This document shows, in pieces, positions 1 to 11,180 of a stretch of DNA of 64,000 nucleotides (position 1 is the first letter of the stretch; each line of letters begins with the position of its first letter). A program made the translations under genes and the position numbers. Location of the stretch: assembly GCA_949126835.1 (NCBI GenBank), contig OX421509.1, positions 7,958,911-8,022,910 of the forward strand. Reading direction: 5' to 3'. The notes beneath the pieces are model-generated. The model saw only the letters and a program-made list of their open reading frames with translations. It was not told where the DNA came from and searched no databases. Source of the DNA: Anisus vortex (Eukaryota; Mollusca; Gastropoda; Planorbidae).

Positions 1-597
1 TACTTCGGTAAATGCCCGTCTTTCTTAATTTGCCTTTATTAGGAAAAGAGTTAAATGTTTTTAAATTGATTTCACGGAAAGATATGTCCAGTTTCAATGC
101 AAATACATTCCAGTGGCCCAACACTTCAAGTGCTGTTCGACCCAGACTTGGAATTTTAGCTCACTGAAGCATGTCATTTAGAAACATTGGCTTCAAAAGT
201 CAGTTCTCCTCATTCAATACCGGACATTTTTGTTTCATTTAGATACATCTTAATTGCTTCCAGACATGAAACGAATCTATCCAAGACTTTACTTTACCTA
301 TACTCGTATCACTTTCTCATAGAAGAGACTTGAGAAACTATAAAATTGACTATCTTAATAGATTCAATCACAGATCGCAAGTCCAATGATGAGAGCTTGG
401 CATACAAACATTCCTGAACTAAAACAGTCGACGTCCATTGTGATTCCTATGTAGTTCGCCATGAAGCACCCACAAATTATGCTGACATACGTTGTTTTCA
501 CTTGCATCAAACAATATTCTTGAAGGTCTCTCGCGTGCCACTGAAAATCGCTCTGCGTGCCAAGTGTGGCAGGCGTGCCTTAGGTTGCCGACCCCTG
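1..597. mobile_element. hAT transposon fragment, family hAT-1 (cut by window start)
   Basis: The right end carries the terminal motif ggttgccgacccctg, the same end as the complete copy at 2077..4027. The interior (about 60-300) aligns by eye with 2780-3010 of that copy, sharing for example tgcttccagacatgaaacga, so it is antisense transposase remnant. No intact frame remains. The left end lies outside the window. The next bases (598 on) are unrelated flank. Confidence 0.75.
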
Positions 598-609
598 GTA
601 TAGACCTTT

Positions 610-770
610 CCGTCTAAAATTGTGTTACTTGTTTTGAAGTGGGGGGGGGGGAATTGTTGACATGATTATTTAGGGGGGTCTCTGAAAGTTTGACAGTTGT
701 TGACAAGGGGGAGGGGAAAGGTAAAAATCGCCAAATAATTGTTGACGTGTTTAATGGACGTCTCCTAAGA
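610..770. repeat. End fragment of the TIR transposon family seen at 55955..57886
   Basis: G-rich stretch with two blocks (tttaggggggtct and gacaagggggagggg) followed by gttgacgtgtttaatggacg. The order and spacing match 57795-57890 (tttagggagggggtc, tcagggagggggtt, gtgacgtactttatggac). It is read as a diverged end of that family; the other end was not located. Confidence 0.4.
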
Positions 771-2076
771 CGCCTCTGACAAACGAGTGTTTACAAGGAA
801 TACACTGTTAAGGAATTGTTTTTGTGCTAATCAAACAGGGTTTAAAAATATTTCTTCAGATAAAAAGATAAATAAATCGTGGGGCACAGTTATGAATGAT
901 ATCCTCCCAAAATCCGGTTTTCGTTTAACACCCCTACTTCACACAGATTAATTCACAACAGTTTAACTAAATGAAAGTTTCAATAAGCAGAGTAATAGAT
1001 GCAACACTAGCGTAGCATTTTGAATTTTAAAAGTTAAAATAGTTATTCGGCTGATGACCGAAAGTCAATATCAGTTTCGGCCGAAACCGTAAACAAACCG
1101 AAAATAACTTTTTGGCTTCGGCTGAAATCGAAACCACGCCGAAAAAGGGTTTTTGGCTATTTTCGGCGCCAAAACCGAAGCCGAAACCGAATATCGGTCG
1201 GTATCTAGTTGGGGGCCCCGTTCAATCTAAAATCCCTCAATAAGAAACATTCTTTGTTTGTACTTTGTGAAGTGCATACATTTCAACATCCATTGCGACG
1301 CAACTGGGTAAACTCTCTGAACTCTAAGGTGGTGCACTGACGACTTCTTTCTTTCCATCCAGTATTGACATCGGTTTTAAAAAAACAAACAACTTTAGAA
1401 TGCAACAGAATTCGCTCCTCTTAATAACAACTTAATGGTCCCAAAGCCCGATCCACAAGGACAACAACTGCATCACTTTTTGCTTTAACCGCTAACCATT
1501 TTTATTTCCCTTGTTTTAAAAGCTGAGCTATTTAAAAAGAAAATGCACTTGTAATAATTTCACACACACACACACAAACGTTTATTCGCAAAAAAAAATC
1601 TAATTGCTTTGTATCCGCAGGATAAGACAATCATTTTTTTGTTTTGTTTGTGCTGAACAAAATGGCTGGCTCCGAATTGGGGAGGCTGTTCCCCTTTGAG
1701 GAGGTTTATCTTTTCCCCAAAGTGAGAACCACTGGGTAGTTTGAGACGCTGCAACTAAATTAGGGAAGAGCCACTCGCATCGGCGTCATTCCCCGAGGGC
1801 AGGGGCGAGAGAAAAAAATTATGAATTAGAAGACAGAGAGAAAAAAAGGGTCAGCGCCAAGTTATAAAATTAGAAGACGACCCGCAAACACACAAGCAGA
1901 CACACAAATAAATTTAATGTTAAATAAAACAATGTCGAATGTAGGTGGCAAACGATGGGATTATGTGGCCAGACGAGGCCCATTGGGGAATTTAGATAAT
2001 AATTTATGAACGACTTCCATGTATCAGAGAAAAATACGAAAAGAAAAATTATATACAAGCTAGTGTCAGCTTAGAC
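771..2076. other. Unassigned AT-rich DNA
   Basis: No gene or recognisable element apart from the CGGCCGAAA-rich tract annotated separately and a short CA run at about 1561-1577. Short open frames here are interrupted and of simple composition. Position 1206-1230 carries a GC-rich ggttggggccccg-like flank that may be the edge of the CCGAAA repeat. Confidence 0.5.
1045..1205. repeat. Degenerate CCGAAA-rich palindromic tract
   Basis: About 160 bp in which ccgaaa or its complement tttcgg recurs more than ten times on both strands (tttcggccgaaaccg, ggcttcggctgaaatcg, aaaaccgaagccgaaaccg). It is self-complementary at many registers, like the subterminal region of a small DNA transposon. No target duplication was identified. 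Confidence 0.5.
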
Positions 2077-4027
2077 CAGGGGTCGGCAACCTTTTGATAG
2101 CGGCGTGCCAAAGAAGAATTTCTAACTCACTCGGCGTGCCAACAGCCAAATAGTAAGCTGCTGTCATATTTTATATATATTTTTAAACAATAATTATTAA
2201 ATGTATGTAGCATGATAAACAAAGACGCTTTACTAAGAAGCCATGCAAAAATCAACACAGAATTACAGCAATTACGTAATATAATGCTCGTATATACGCT
2301 AAAGGTGTTGTTGTTTTTTAATAGTTAAAACAAATAAATTTGATCTCGAATTATTTTGGGTGCTTATTTAAAGAACATAAAAAAAAAATTGAATGCAATT
2401 TGTCTGTATCAATCAATGTGAGCCTTACTTAAGCTTCAAGAGTTTTATTGTATGAGAAAATCGTTTATGATAAAATCTGTTTACAAGTGTAAGTTGAGCA
2501 AATGGATGAAAGTCAAACAAATGAACGATTTAAGTATAGCTGACAACCTTTCTAAGCAGCTTTGTTGTAGATTTTTTCGCAATTCGGGACATTTTGATGT
2601 CCATATAAAGGGCGTTTTAAATTCAATTTGCTGCATATCAAAATATACTTCTTCCAGAAAACTCCACTTTGATTGCTTCAATCTACTTCTTAAATTCATC
2701 TATCTGTAATGTATCTAGAACTGAATGAGCTTTAACATTGGGGAAGTACTTAAATGCTTTAGAGTTAATATCAAGGGTAAATATGTCCAGTTCCAATCCA
2801 AATTATTTCCAGTAAAAATGAGTAACCAAACTGTTCACGAATTGTTTGATCCTGTCCTTGTAAACGCAAGTTCAACTTTTAAAAGGGTCGTTATGTCAGT
2901 CAAAAACATCAGCTTCAACAGACATTTTCGTCAATCAATTCCGAAAAAGGCTATTATTTCATCAAGAAACTTCTTAACTGCTTCCAGACACGAAACGAAT
3001 ATATTGAACACTTCACCTTGACTAAGCCAGCGAAAACTGCTGTGCCACAGAAGATCTCCATATTCACTTTCAATTTCCTGTAGTAAAGATTTGAATTGCC
3101 GGTAAATCAACGAAGAGTGGGAAACTATAAAGTTGACTATTTTAACAACAGTTTCCATTACGGTGCGCAAGTCTAATGTAGAGTTCTTTGCACACAAACT
3201 TTCATGGAGTAGGCCTATAATGCAAAGGGAAGCTTAACAGTAGACGCCCAATGTAGTCTACAAGAAATTTGACAGATCTTCTTTGTTTGCTAACCAACGC
3301 AGCAGCGTTTTTGTCATTTTCGGCCTTTTTATGAGCACCTATATCTTGATATGTTGCCGAATAATATAATATTTTGAATAATTGTAACATTTTTATATAT
3401 ATAGACCTTACAGATATGATGAAATTATAATAATTTGAAGGATATCCTCTTGTTAAGATAAAACTTAAATATCTAATCGTAAATCCGAAATCTGTCAAGG
3501 TTGTTGTTTATTTTTTTATATTTTTGTTTATTTGGGGGGAGGGGGGGGGGGAGTTTTCATTTTGATGGCACACTATTTGTTTACGTTAAATTGTAGGAGA
3601 TACTTTATAATCACAATATTGGAATTGCAAAAAAAATTCAGATAATGGTTTGCAGATACTAATTATTTGTATTCGATATCTTTGTGTGCTTATGATACAA
3701 ACAAAACCAACTCAAATGTAGAACAGTCGGCACATTCTTTTGATGTAAGCACAGAAGACGCAAAGAATAGTTTTTATCTAAACTGAGCGCTTTAGAGCAG
3801 GCAAACGATAGAATGAAATGGCTGGGCTTTAATTTATTTAGAAGAATTTGTACTTCTTTTTAATTAAATTATATTCCGAGTCTGAACAGTGAGAGCTAAT
3901 GAATAAAAAAAGACATGGTACACCAAAGCCAGTAAAAACGTTTTTTTTTTTTCGGGGTCCTCCGCGTGCCATGAAAAGGGTTCCGCACGTCAAGTCTGGC
4001 TCGCCTACCGTAGGTTGCCGACCCCTG
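2077..4027. mobile_element. hAT transposon, family hAT-1, degenerate autonomous-type copy
   Basis: It starts with caggggtcggcaacc and ends with ggttgccgacccctg, a 15-bp terminal inverted repeat. The flanks are a perfect 8-bp duplication GCTTAGAC (2069-2076 and 4028-4035), diagnostic of hAT insertion. The interior encodes minus-strand remnants of an hAT transposase (see 2481..3197). Length is 1951 bp, short for an autonomous hAT, so it is internally decayed. Copies or fragments of the family occur at 1..597, 6535, 12303 and 63450. Confidence 0.9.
2481..3197 (-). pseudogene. hAT transposase remnant (GTF2IRD2/Charlie-like)
   Basis: Two minus-strand frames, 2931..3197 (88 codons) and 2481..2699 (72 codons), hold pieces of an hAT transposase. 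The first contains VNFIVSHSSLIYRQFKSLLQ, then ESEYGDLLWHSSFRWLSQGEV, the stretch before the catalytic core in hAT transposases related to vertebrate GTF2IRD2/Charlie proteins. That assignment is from memory of the family. The second (KWSFLEEVYFDMQQIEF) resembles a more C-terminal segment. Different frames, internal stops, and no acidic triad or C-terminal dimerisation block in an open frame show that it is dead. It lies wholly inside the TIR-bounded element 2077..4027. Confidence 0.65.
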
Positions 4028-4060
4028 GCTTAGACAACACGCATCCGTAATGGAAATAGC

Positions 4061-4180
4061 GACAGCTCTGATGGGTACCTGACATTAATTGGGGTATAAG
4101 TAAAGGAGGGCTAGGCATTGTGCTCGCCACACGTCCACTAGTTTGCCGGAACTGGTGAACGCTGCTTTACCGGCCCTATT
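4061..4180 (+). repeat. SINE body fragment
   Basis: Contains cagctctgatgggtacctg, then ggcattgtgctcgccacac and gaacgctgctttaccggccc, the three conserved body blocks seen in the fuller copy at 9394..9625. The tRNA-like head is missing. It starts 26 bp after the hAT-1 target duplication. Confidence 0.75.
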
Positions 4181-4296
4181 ATAAATGTTGTCCAACGGAC
4201 ACTTTACTTCTGTAATCTAGAATTAAATATGCATAATTTATAAGAGACGTTATATTATTAAATAGGAACAATTTATAATAATAATTTAAATAAAAG

Positions 4297-4584
4297 AAAG
4301 ACTATAATAATATGTACCACTTGCTTTAATATTGCTGCTATTTGATGACTCGAATTATTTCTTTTCGGAATTCCCGATTCCCTTTTGTACTGTACACTTC
4401 CGTTTTATTTAATGGCTATAATTTTCTCAATGAAAAATTAAAATCGAAAGTTGTATACAGCGGAAACATTTAGGCAAACGACGGAGCATAGAAGTAATTT
4501 AAGACAGTGTTATTGGATGTGCACGGAAAAAAACAACATAGACGCTCTAAAAATAGAGAATGCTGTCCATCTTATTATAGTCTT
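4297..4584. mobile_element. MITE, family M1
   Basis: Begins aaagactataataa and ends ttattatagtcttt, a 14-bp inverted repeat. The interior has agcggaaacattta and ttttctcaatgaaaaattaa, shared with the copy at 8064..8546 and, inverted, with 6440-6510. It has no coding capacity and the superfamily is not assigned. Confidence 0.6.
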
Positions 4585-4790
4585 TGCTTAAATCTTGACA
4601 ATATACAAACAAACAACACAAAGTTTTAGATATTATATATAGAACGATATGTGATGACAGCTCTTTATATAATGTTCTTCTCTTAGGATTTTGTAATACA
4701 CGACCTTACATTAAAGTCGTAATTACCACCAAAAAAGCATTTTTTATAAACGCTAAATAGTTCTGGTCACTAGTATATAGCTATGGTTAA

Positions 4791-4863
4791 CCCTTCTCGT
4801 ACCGACCTACTTCTATCTATGCTGCCTTCAGTTCCGCTATATACGCGCCCGGGACTGTAAGGG
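4791..4863. mobile_element. 73-bp TTAA-flanked mini-element, copy 1
   Basis: Flanked on both sides by TTAA (4787-4790, 4864-4867). The outer bases CCCTTC... and ...TAAGGG are inverted. The interior gaccgacctacttctatcta-like block is the same as at 29622..29694. TTAA targets and CCC termini are typical of piggyBac-type elements; that placement is inference. Confidence 0.6.
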
Positions 4864-4867
4864 TTAA

Positions 4868-5739
4868 AAGCTTTTATTTTAGGACTCTCTGGACATTGGT
4901 CATCAATGTAATGTTTTTTTTATAGTTTTTTCTTTCATTTCCTTGTGTGGCTATAAGGTTTCGCTAACGCTGTAAGGGTTAATGACAACTGTGATGTGAA
5001 TTCACTAAGGGAGTTAACACTGGACTACGTTTTTTGTTTATTACAAAAAGTCAGTTCTCTTTAGCGCCTTTTCCTACTCCCATGGGCGTCTCTACAGAGA
5101 AATTTCTTGATATGTGAGATGATAGGGAAATTTTGATAGCTTGCATTTGGCAAACACACTTTTTGTGCCTATCACTATAACTAACTTTTTTTTTCTAACA
5201 TATAATTATCATATCGGATAAAATATAGAATGTCATATATAAAAGCATATAGAATAGTATACATAAAATTATACAAAAGGGGCTATAGACTATCAAATTG
5301 TTATATACCGGGTTTTCTGTCGACTGTCTAGGCCCTGGTTCACTATAGAATAATAGGCTACACTCAAGCCACACGATCAATGTTTAAAGAATAATTTAAT
5401 GCTTAAACCTTTTTTTTTATACAATATTAACATTAATGTCACTGGTTGATAATAAGCAGCTTTTTTATCGATTGGTTAAAAACAACAACAACAAAAAATA
5501 AATCTGCGTGTCTTATATAGGTTTTGATGAAAAAAGTGATCGAGTAGATTTTTCTAATTTTTTTTTCAGAATGCATTAAGAAAAGTGGATACTAGAAAGT
5601 TGTAGAGACTACGAGAAAAAATATTACATTGGTGTACGTAAATAAACCATACACCATAATAGTTAACTATAAAATAACTATCAATATAATAATTTTAAAA
5701 AATAATAAACAACTCCAAACATGCTATACATATATCATT
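4868..5739. other. Unassigned AT-rich DNA
   Basis: No gene or element recognised. The motif ctgtaagggttaat at 4969-4982 repeats the right end of the 73-bp mini-element and may be a third, broken copy. Poly-A/poly-T runs and a short caacaacaac tract are the only other structure. Confidence 0.45.
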
Positions 5740-5960
5740 TGTCCTTTGGGTTCCTTGTGGAACATTAGGCCTCTGTCAAAGCACGCCACTCTCCACGGTC
5801 TCCTACTTTCCTGTTCATCCAGCATGCTTCGTCTCCATGTGCGCTTGGGTCTTCCTCTGTGTCGTTTGCTCTGTACGGGTCCACTCTAATGCGTGTTTTA
5901 GCTCTGTTGTTGCTATCTTTCTAGAGGCTGTGTCCCATCCAGCTTTACTTTCTTTCCTAC
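5740..5960 (-). pseudogene. LINE ORF2 3'-end remnant
   Basis: On the minus strand, spread over shifted frames, it reads like the C-terminus of a non-LTR retrotransposon protein: a basic stretch followed by GDRGEWRAL and CSTRNPK. That ending (DR..WR.L...LCSTR) is common in LINE ORF2 proteins. Several stops and frame changes show decay, and no upstream RT motif is visible. Confidence 0.5.
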
Positions 5961-6244
5961 ACATATAATAAGAACCTATAAAACCAAACAGAAGAGCAAT
6001 AATTACAAATTACATAATTATATAGCGCTATTCATAACAAATTCTTCGAATGCGCTTTACATTTACCGTTTGTTATTAAAGTAAATCGAAAAAGTGTGTT
6101 TTTAATATTGTTTCAGAGAAATGATCCCAAAACACGGTTCTCAACTCGTAACGGGGCCACGAAAAAGCAAAAAAAAGTATCGGGATCCCAAAACAAGAAG
6201 AAAAGTACACAACATAACTTACATTTTTGTACTGTACTAGACCA

Positions 6245-6534
6245 AAGACTAAAATAAGATGGACCGCTTGGTGTATTTTTAAAGATGAATAGTTAGTTTG
6301 CACATGCGCGGCTTTCAATAATCATCAAGTTTTCCGGTACACATCAAAGGCTATAATGAGATGGACCGCTTGGTGTATTTTTAAAGCTTGACAATTATTT
6401 TTTTTGTCCGTGCGCACACTATCTTTAATGGCTCCTAAACTTCCATAAAGACTTCCGCTGTATACAACTTTCGATTTTAATATTAATTTTCCATTGAGAA
6501 AATCTTAGCGCAATACTAAACCGGAAGTCTAAAG
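6245..6534. repeat. M1-family MITE fragments
   Basis: The end motif gatggaccgcttggtgtatt occurs twice in the same orientation, at about 6259 and 6361 (102 bp apart). It is followed by an inverted copy of M1 interior (gctgtatacaactttcgatt at 6457). This looks like a partial duplication or one M1 copy inserted in another. Confidence 0.5.
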
Positions 6535-6900
6535 CAGGGGGCGGCAACCTAAGGGAAAAAAATTGGCACGCAGAGCTATTTTCAATGGCACGCGAAAGAT
6601 CTCAAAGAACTTTTTTTTATTGATGAAAAAAAACAACAACATTTTCTGGTTCTGAATTAGAAAAACTGACTGTTAATGTTTCTGAATGACATAGCGACAC
6701 ATTTCAGTGAGTTTAACTTGCATTTACACGGATCCCTGAAATGGATTTGCATTAAAACAGGACATGTATCTCGCCGTGAAATCAATTTCAAAATATTTAA
6801 CAACATGTAGCCTACATCCCAATATTAAGACATATGTTTAGTTAGATAGTTAGGGCGTTTTCAGAAGTACTCAAAGCAGAGTTTTCTAACCAAAGGCCAG
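6535..6900. mobile_element. hAT-1 fragment, inverted orientation
   Basis: Starts cagggggcggcaaccta, then ttggcacgcagagctatttt and caatggcacgcgaaaga. These are the reverse complement of the right end seen at 541-597. The body continues to about 6900. No opposite terminus was found, so the element is truncated. Confidence 0.6.
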
Positions 6901-7459
6901 ACTTTTAAAAACTTTTCAAAACTGGGCATCCAAATGTGCCCGTTTGCGGAAAAAATCTGAAAGGAAAGCTGCTTAGCTTAGGAAAGTCATCTGCTATTCT
7001 CAACTGATAGGCATTCGCCTTTCTAGTTTCAACTTTTGGTTCAACTTACACTTAAAAAGAAAAAAAAAAGTCAGTGATACTTTTTATATTACAAAACATA
7101 ACTTGTTTGGCATAACAATTGAATCATATGCGGAATTTTTGTTTTTATTAAAGGGAGATAATATAAGCATTTTACTTGCGCTAAAAATTTTATTATTATG
7201 TTTTTTTTATTTTATGAAGAAAAATATAGTTTACAAGGTATAACATTGAAATGAACACGTTTTTAAAAATATTTGAAAATTGTATAAATATTTTATGACT
7301 AAACAATGTATAATATGTATATTTTTTAAACATTACAATAAGTACTCAGTTTGTTTGATTACAACGTATCTTTTACGCTTAAACGTGAGTACAGTTACAC
7401 TATTCTGAAACTTAAAACACAATCAAGGACATCTCAATAATAAATCCTTTAACACTTAA
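6901..7459. other. Unassigned AT-rich DNA
   Basis: Very AT-rich with long A and T runs. I see no coding potential, no terminal repeats and no match to the other repeat families. Confidence 0.5.
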
Positions 7460-7465
7460 CACAAT

Positions 7466-7948
7466 GTGTGGAAAGTCGAGTCACTGCATTCGCTTCTCGG
7501 CTCTCTGATTTCAGAGAGCGGCCAAATTGGCACGAGTGTGGTCAGTTTGGGTGGAGGGAGCGGTTGGGACAAGATAACTGGTAGCGGTATGTTGACCGAG
7601 CCTTGCGAAACTAGGGGCTTGCTCAGTTTTCTCCCACTGGCGCTCTTTCACATATATTATGATCGGCCTGGACTACAGCTGGTCTGCAACTCGGCTCTCA
7701 TGCTTGACGTGAGAGTGATTGTGCAGAGGGCGGAACTAACTGATCCACGATTGATGACCCAACATTCAGGGGTTGGAAGTCAGCACGGGATCAGTGACGT
7801 TTGCCGATACCATTCAAACCATACAAGTCTAGAAATCCCACAGGAAGGGCCAAGAATTCGAAAGAGCTCTGACGCGCCTCCTAGAGGAAAAAACCAACAT
7901 CAACGGAGATCACAATATAATTATTATAATTATTATAATATAATATAA
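7466..7948 (+). other. Unexplained GC-richer block with a 160-codon open frame
   Basis: The 7460-7920 interval is clearly richer in G and C than its flanks, and one frame stays open for 160 codons from an ATG at 7466. The product has no motif I recognise, no signal peptide and no long hydrophobic segment. Its end runs into low-complexity ttattataa sequence, and no splice signals frame it convincingly. It could be a decayed transposon segment or an exon; I do not assign a function. Confidence 0.3.
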
Positions 7949-8063
7949 TTATATTATAATTATTATTATTAGTAGTCGTTTGTGTTAGATCTTTATCTTA
8001 AGTACAAAAATAATGTTTAGACTTAGACAATAATTACCATAAATTAATGTGAAAGTTAAATCA

Positions 8064-8546
8064 TAGACTATAATATACATGGACCGCTTGCTTTAGTATT
8101 TCTGCTATATGATGACTCGAAAGACTGCTTTTCGGAATTTCCGATTCGTTGTTTCTTATCTTATCTTATACATTACAGACGCTCCTTCTATAAAGAAGAT
8201 TATTGCGTCCTACGCTCATCCGTGGTCCGAGTCTAGTCTTGCATTTTTATTGATGTCTTAAATGATGTTAAGTTACTGGTTTTCCTGGTTTGTTCAGGCA
8301 ACCCATTCCATGCCCGAATGCCACTCGGGAAGAAAGAGTACTTATATGCATTTGTTCTCGCATAAGGGACAAGGAAAGTGTTTCTATTTGCACTTCTGTT
8401 TTATTGAATCGCTTCGATTTTCTCAATGAAAAATTAAAATTAAAATCGAAAGTTCTATGCAGCGGAAACATTTAAGAAACAAGGAGATGCGTAGAAGTAA
8501 TTTAAGACAGCCTTATTGGTTGCGCACGCAAAAAAAAAGTACATAT
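8064..8546. mobile_element. M1-family MITE interrupted by dispersed repeat R
   Basis: The left part (tagactataata, gatgactcg, cggaatttccgattc) and right part (ttttctcaatgaaaaattaa, gcagcggaaacattta) match the continuous copy at 4297..4584. Between them, about 8153-8391, sits an unrelated segment that recurs at 59977-60200. The right terminus is degraded. Confidence 0.55.
8153..8391 (+). repeat. Dispersed repeat R, nested copy
   Basis: Contains tataaagaagattattgcgt, agtctagtcttgcattttta and tatgcatttgttctcgcata. The same blocks recur in order at 59977-60200 and in part at 10990-11090 (inverted) and 27590-27670. The ends inside the M1 MITE are inferred by comparison with 4297..4584. Confidence 0.6.
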
Positions 8547-8564
8547 AAGACCTTATTGAATCTA

Positions 8565-8715
8565 ACGTACCCATGAGATCTGGATAGACATAGATACAAC
8601 GTTCAAGACACATGTACAGTCTTGAGACAGAGAGACACCCTCAAGACACGAAGACACCATTTAAGACCTAGAGATACCCTTAAAACATTCAGTCACCTTA
8701 AAGTCTTAAAGACAT
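8565..8715. repeat. Degenerate AAGACA-type tandem tract
   Basis: Irregular recurrence of ttcaagacac, ccctcaagacac, catttaagacc, cccttaaaaca and ccttaaagtc at roughly 20-25 bp spacing. It is too diverged for a confident unit. Confidence 0.35.
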
Positions 8716-9393
8716 ACGGACTTCACCAGGGCAGGGCGACACCCCCAAGAACTCAGGGGTAAAAACCCAGCATAAAAAAAAAAGATTTGAACCGGATCCA
8801 ATTTGAAACTCAAACCGTGGCCCTGAAGCCAAGCCATTTCTCGCACTTTTACATTTAGCCACGCGCAAAAATGTCCATGCAGTTTTCTTTCCCTCCCGTT
8901 GTTCTCCCATCCCCCACCCACAATCCTTTCTACGTAACCTCCCACCACCGCCCCTTCTCCCATAATCCCAACATCTCCATGATCTACACAACACACACAG
9001 CTTATTTGTGTGTGAAATTTTGTGGGCTTTCCCGTTACTTGAGCCTAATTCAAACGGGTGTCGATAAAGTCATGGGCCCTGATCTATTTTTAGCAAAAAC
9101 ATGGCATTACCGTTGTGAGCTAACACTGAAAGCTACGGTACATTCTCACCCCCCCCCCCCTCCTTCGTTTTCCCTATAAAGAACTAACTCCAGAATAGTT
9201 TATAACGCACTTTGTATTAAATGCATTCTACAATGTACTTCTTGATACCATCTGGAAAATATTTTTTTGGTATTGGTTCAACGCTGTATCAAACCCGTTT
9301 TCCCAAAAGCCGGATGTCCAGGCATCATGTCTGTCCAGAGACCTTCATGCCAGTATACAAATACTATTAAGCCAGACCACCCATTGCTCAATC
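8716..9393. other. Unassigned DNA
   Basis: Mixed composition with a CA-like run near 8990 and a C run at about 9149-9158. Overlapping short frames on both strands follow the C/T bias and show no protein motif. Confidence 0.4.
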
Positions 9394-9625
9394 AATGTGG
9401 CCGAGCGGCAGCGCGTTCGACTGGTGTACCCAAGATCCTGGGTTCGAATCCTGGTGCAGGCCAAGGATTTATTCTCAGGTCTAAGGGATGTCTCTGATTC
9501 TACCCAGCTCTGATGGGTACCTGACTTTACTTGGGGCAAATAATAATGCTGGGCATTGTGCTGGCCACACAATCCCCTAGTATGGCATGACCACAGAAAC
9601 AGGTCAACGCTGCTTTCCCACCCCA
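9394..9625 (+). repeat. tRNA-derived SINE, best copy
   Basis: The head has an RNA polymerase III box A-like gtggccgagcggcagcgcg (about 9397-9415) and box B ggttcgaatcc (9441-9451). The spacing and a tRNA-like 3' end (ctggtgcaggcca) indicate a tRNA-derived promoter. The body follows with ctacccagctctgatgggta, gggcattgtgctggccacac and cacagaaacaggtcaacgct. At least eight other copies or pieces of this body occur in the window on both strands. The head most resembles a class II (Ser/Leu-type) tRNA without its variable arm; that is inference. Confidence 0.8.
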
Positions 9626-9839
9626 CATTTCCCTATAACCATTATTTAAACAAATCGTAGGTAGAACGTTGCTTCACCAGCCCTATGTATTAATATGGCC
9701 CGACGAGATTACTTTAGCAGTGTAAATGAAGCCGTTCAATGTCAAATTGAGTTTTTCCCCCACCTAAAAAAGAAAGTAAAACCTTAAAAACCTAGAATTA
9801 ATTTTAAAACCCAACACCTTCAGACCAGTAAATCAGCAC

Positions 9840-10290
9840 TATATATTTACCATAAGAACCCCCCCCCCCCCCACCCCACCACATAAAAAACCCACCGTGC
9901 TTAAAATTCCACCGTGGGAAAACCCGTTTCTAGACATATAGAGAATGTCATTTAATGACAAACTGAAGTCTACAAAAAAAGAAAACAACCATGAAAATCG
10001 GTTCTCTAGAATTAATTTGTATATGAACTTGAGACCAATAGGGTTAAGACTTCTACATTTTTTTTATTATCTATAAACAAAATAAGTGAGACCTTAGAAG
10101 GAACATAAGCGAATTCTTACAATTTCAAATTGATGTCTGGGGTAAAAAAAACAACTAGAAACCCAGAAACCATAACTCTGGATAATTTCTCTGGTTGTGT
10201 CCTGTTTCACGTGCAAGTTTTTTAGTCGGTCAGTGAAGCAGAAGACGGAGGAATGGGCTGTGTGGGGAAAGATAAGGCCAGGGAATATTG
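9840..10290. other. Unassigned DNA with a C run
   Basis: A C run lies at about 9859-9872 followed by cacccc repeats. The rest is A-rich without recognisable features. Confidence 0.4.
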
Positions 10291-10372
10291 AAGATGGAGA
10301 GAGAGAGAGAGAGAACGAGAGAGAGAGAGAGAGTAAAGGAAAATATGAGTAAAGAGGAAGAGAGAGAGAGAG
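10290..10372. repeat. GA microsatellite
   Basis: Interrupted (GA)n with three blocks. Apparent proteins of S, L and F on the complementary strand are artefacts of this repeat. Confidence 0.85.
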
Positions 10373-10989
10373 TGATGGAAAAAAGAAACAGAGCAAGAGA
10401 GTGATGAGTTGGGGAATAAGAGACAGCGCACAAAAAGGGGCGGAGCAGGAAGTATGGGAAAGCTAGAAATTAGACAAGGGGAGATAAATAATAGGAAAAG
10501 TAATATAAATATAGAGAAATTGAAGAGACGAATAAATTTGTAAGAAATTAAAGAAATAAATAACATGAAAACTAGACAAACGTAGGCCTACAGAAGACAG
10601 AGAAGAAAAAAAAGAAGAAAAAAAGATAGAATACAAGTTGGGTAAAGTCTTACATTACTAGTAAATAGAAAGAATGATTATTAAAGCAAAAAGTGAAATT
10701 TATAAAACGATTAAATTTCTAGAAATTAATAGAAATGTGAATTAATTTAGATCCATTTCAAAAATATGTAGTAAAATTGAGAAAAATTGAAACAAATAAG
10801 AAGATATACAAATAAATTTTATTAAAAAAATGGTATCGTGAAAGCTTACAAAATTGTAAGTAGTTTTTAGAAATTAAAACGATTTGAGGGAAAAAATGAA
10901 GAAAATCTGGAAGTTGTATGTAGATAAAACTATAAACTATTGATTTACTTTACACAATGTTCCTTTGAGAAGAACTAGAATGAAAATGC
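10373..10989. other. A-rich unassigned DNA
   Basis: Strong A over T bias on this strand (gaaaa, agaaat words) grading out of the GA repeat. No coding signal. Confidence 0.4.
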
Positions 10990-11090
10990 AAGATTAGAAT
11001 CAGACCACGGATGAGTGAGCGCAGGGCGGAATAATCTTCTTTATAGAATGAAAAGTCTGTTATGTATAAGATAAGAATTAGTGTTAGCAC
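10990..11090 (-). repeat. Dispersed repeat R fragment (inverted)
   Basis: Carries ggaataatcttctttataga and cacggatgagtgagcgcag, the reverse complement of the block at 8170-8245. Confidence 0.6.
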
Positions 11091-11180
11091 TAATGTAATA
11101 TCTTATTGAAAAGCGGTGTGAAGTGTCCTCGTGTGTCTCTTTATTCAATAAGTAAAGTATCCGTCGGACCAAATTGATCA

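Noticed and set aside
9394..9465. Functional tRNA gene
   Set aside because: Box A and box B are present, but no good acceptor or anticodon pairing was found and the sequence continues into a dispersed SINE body, so it is a SINE head.
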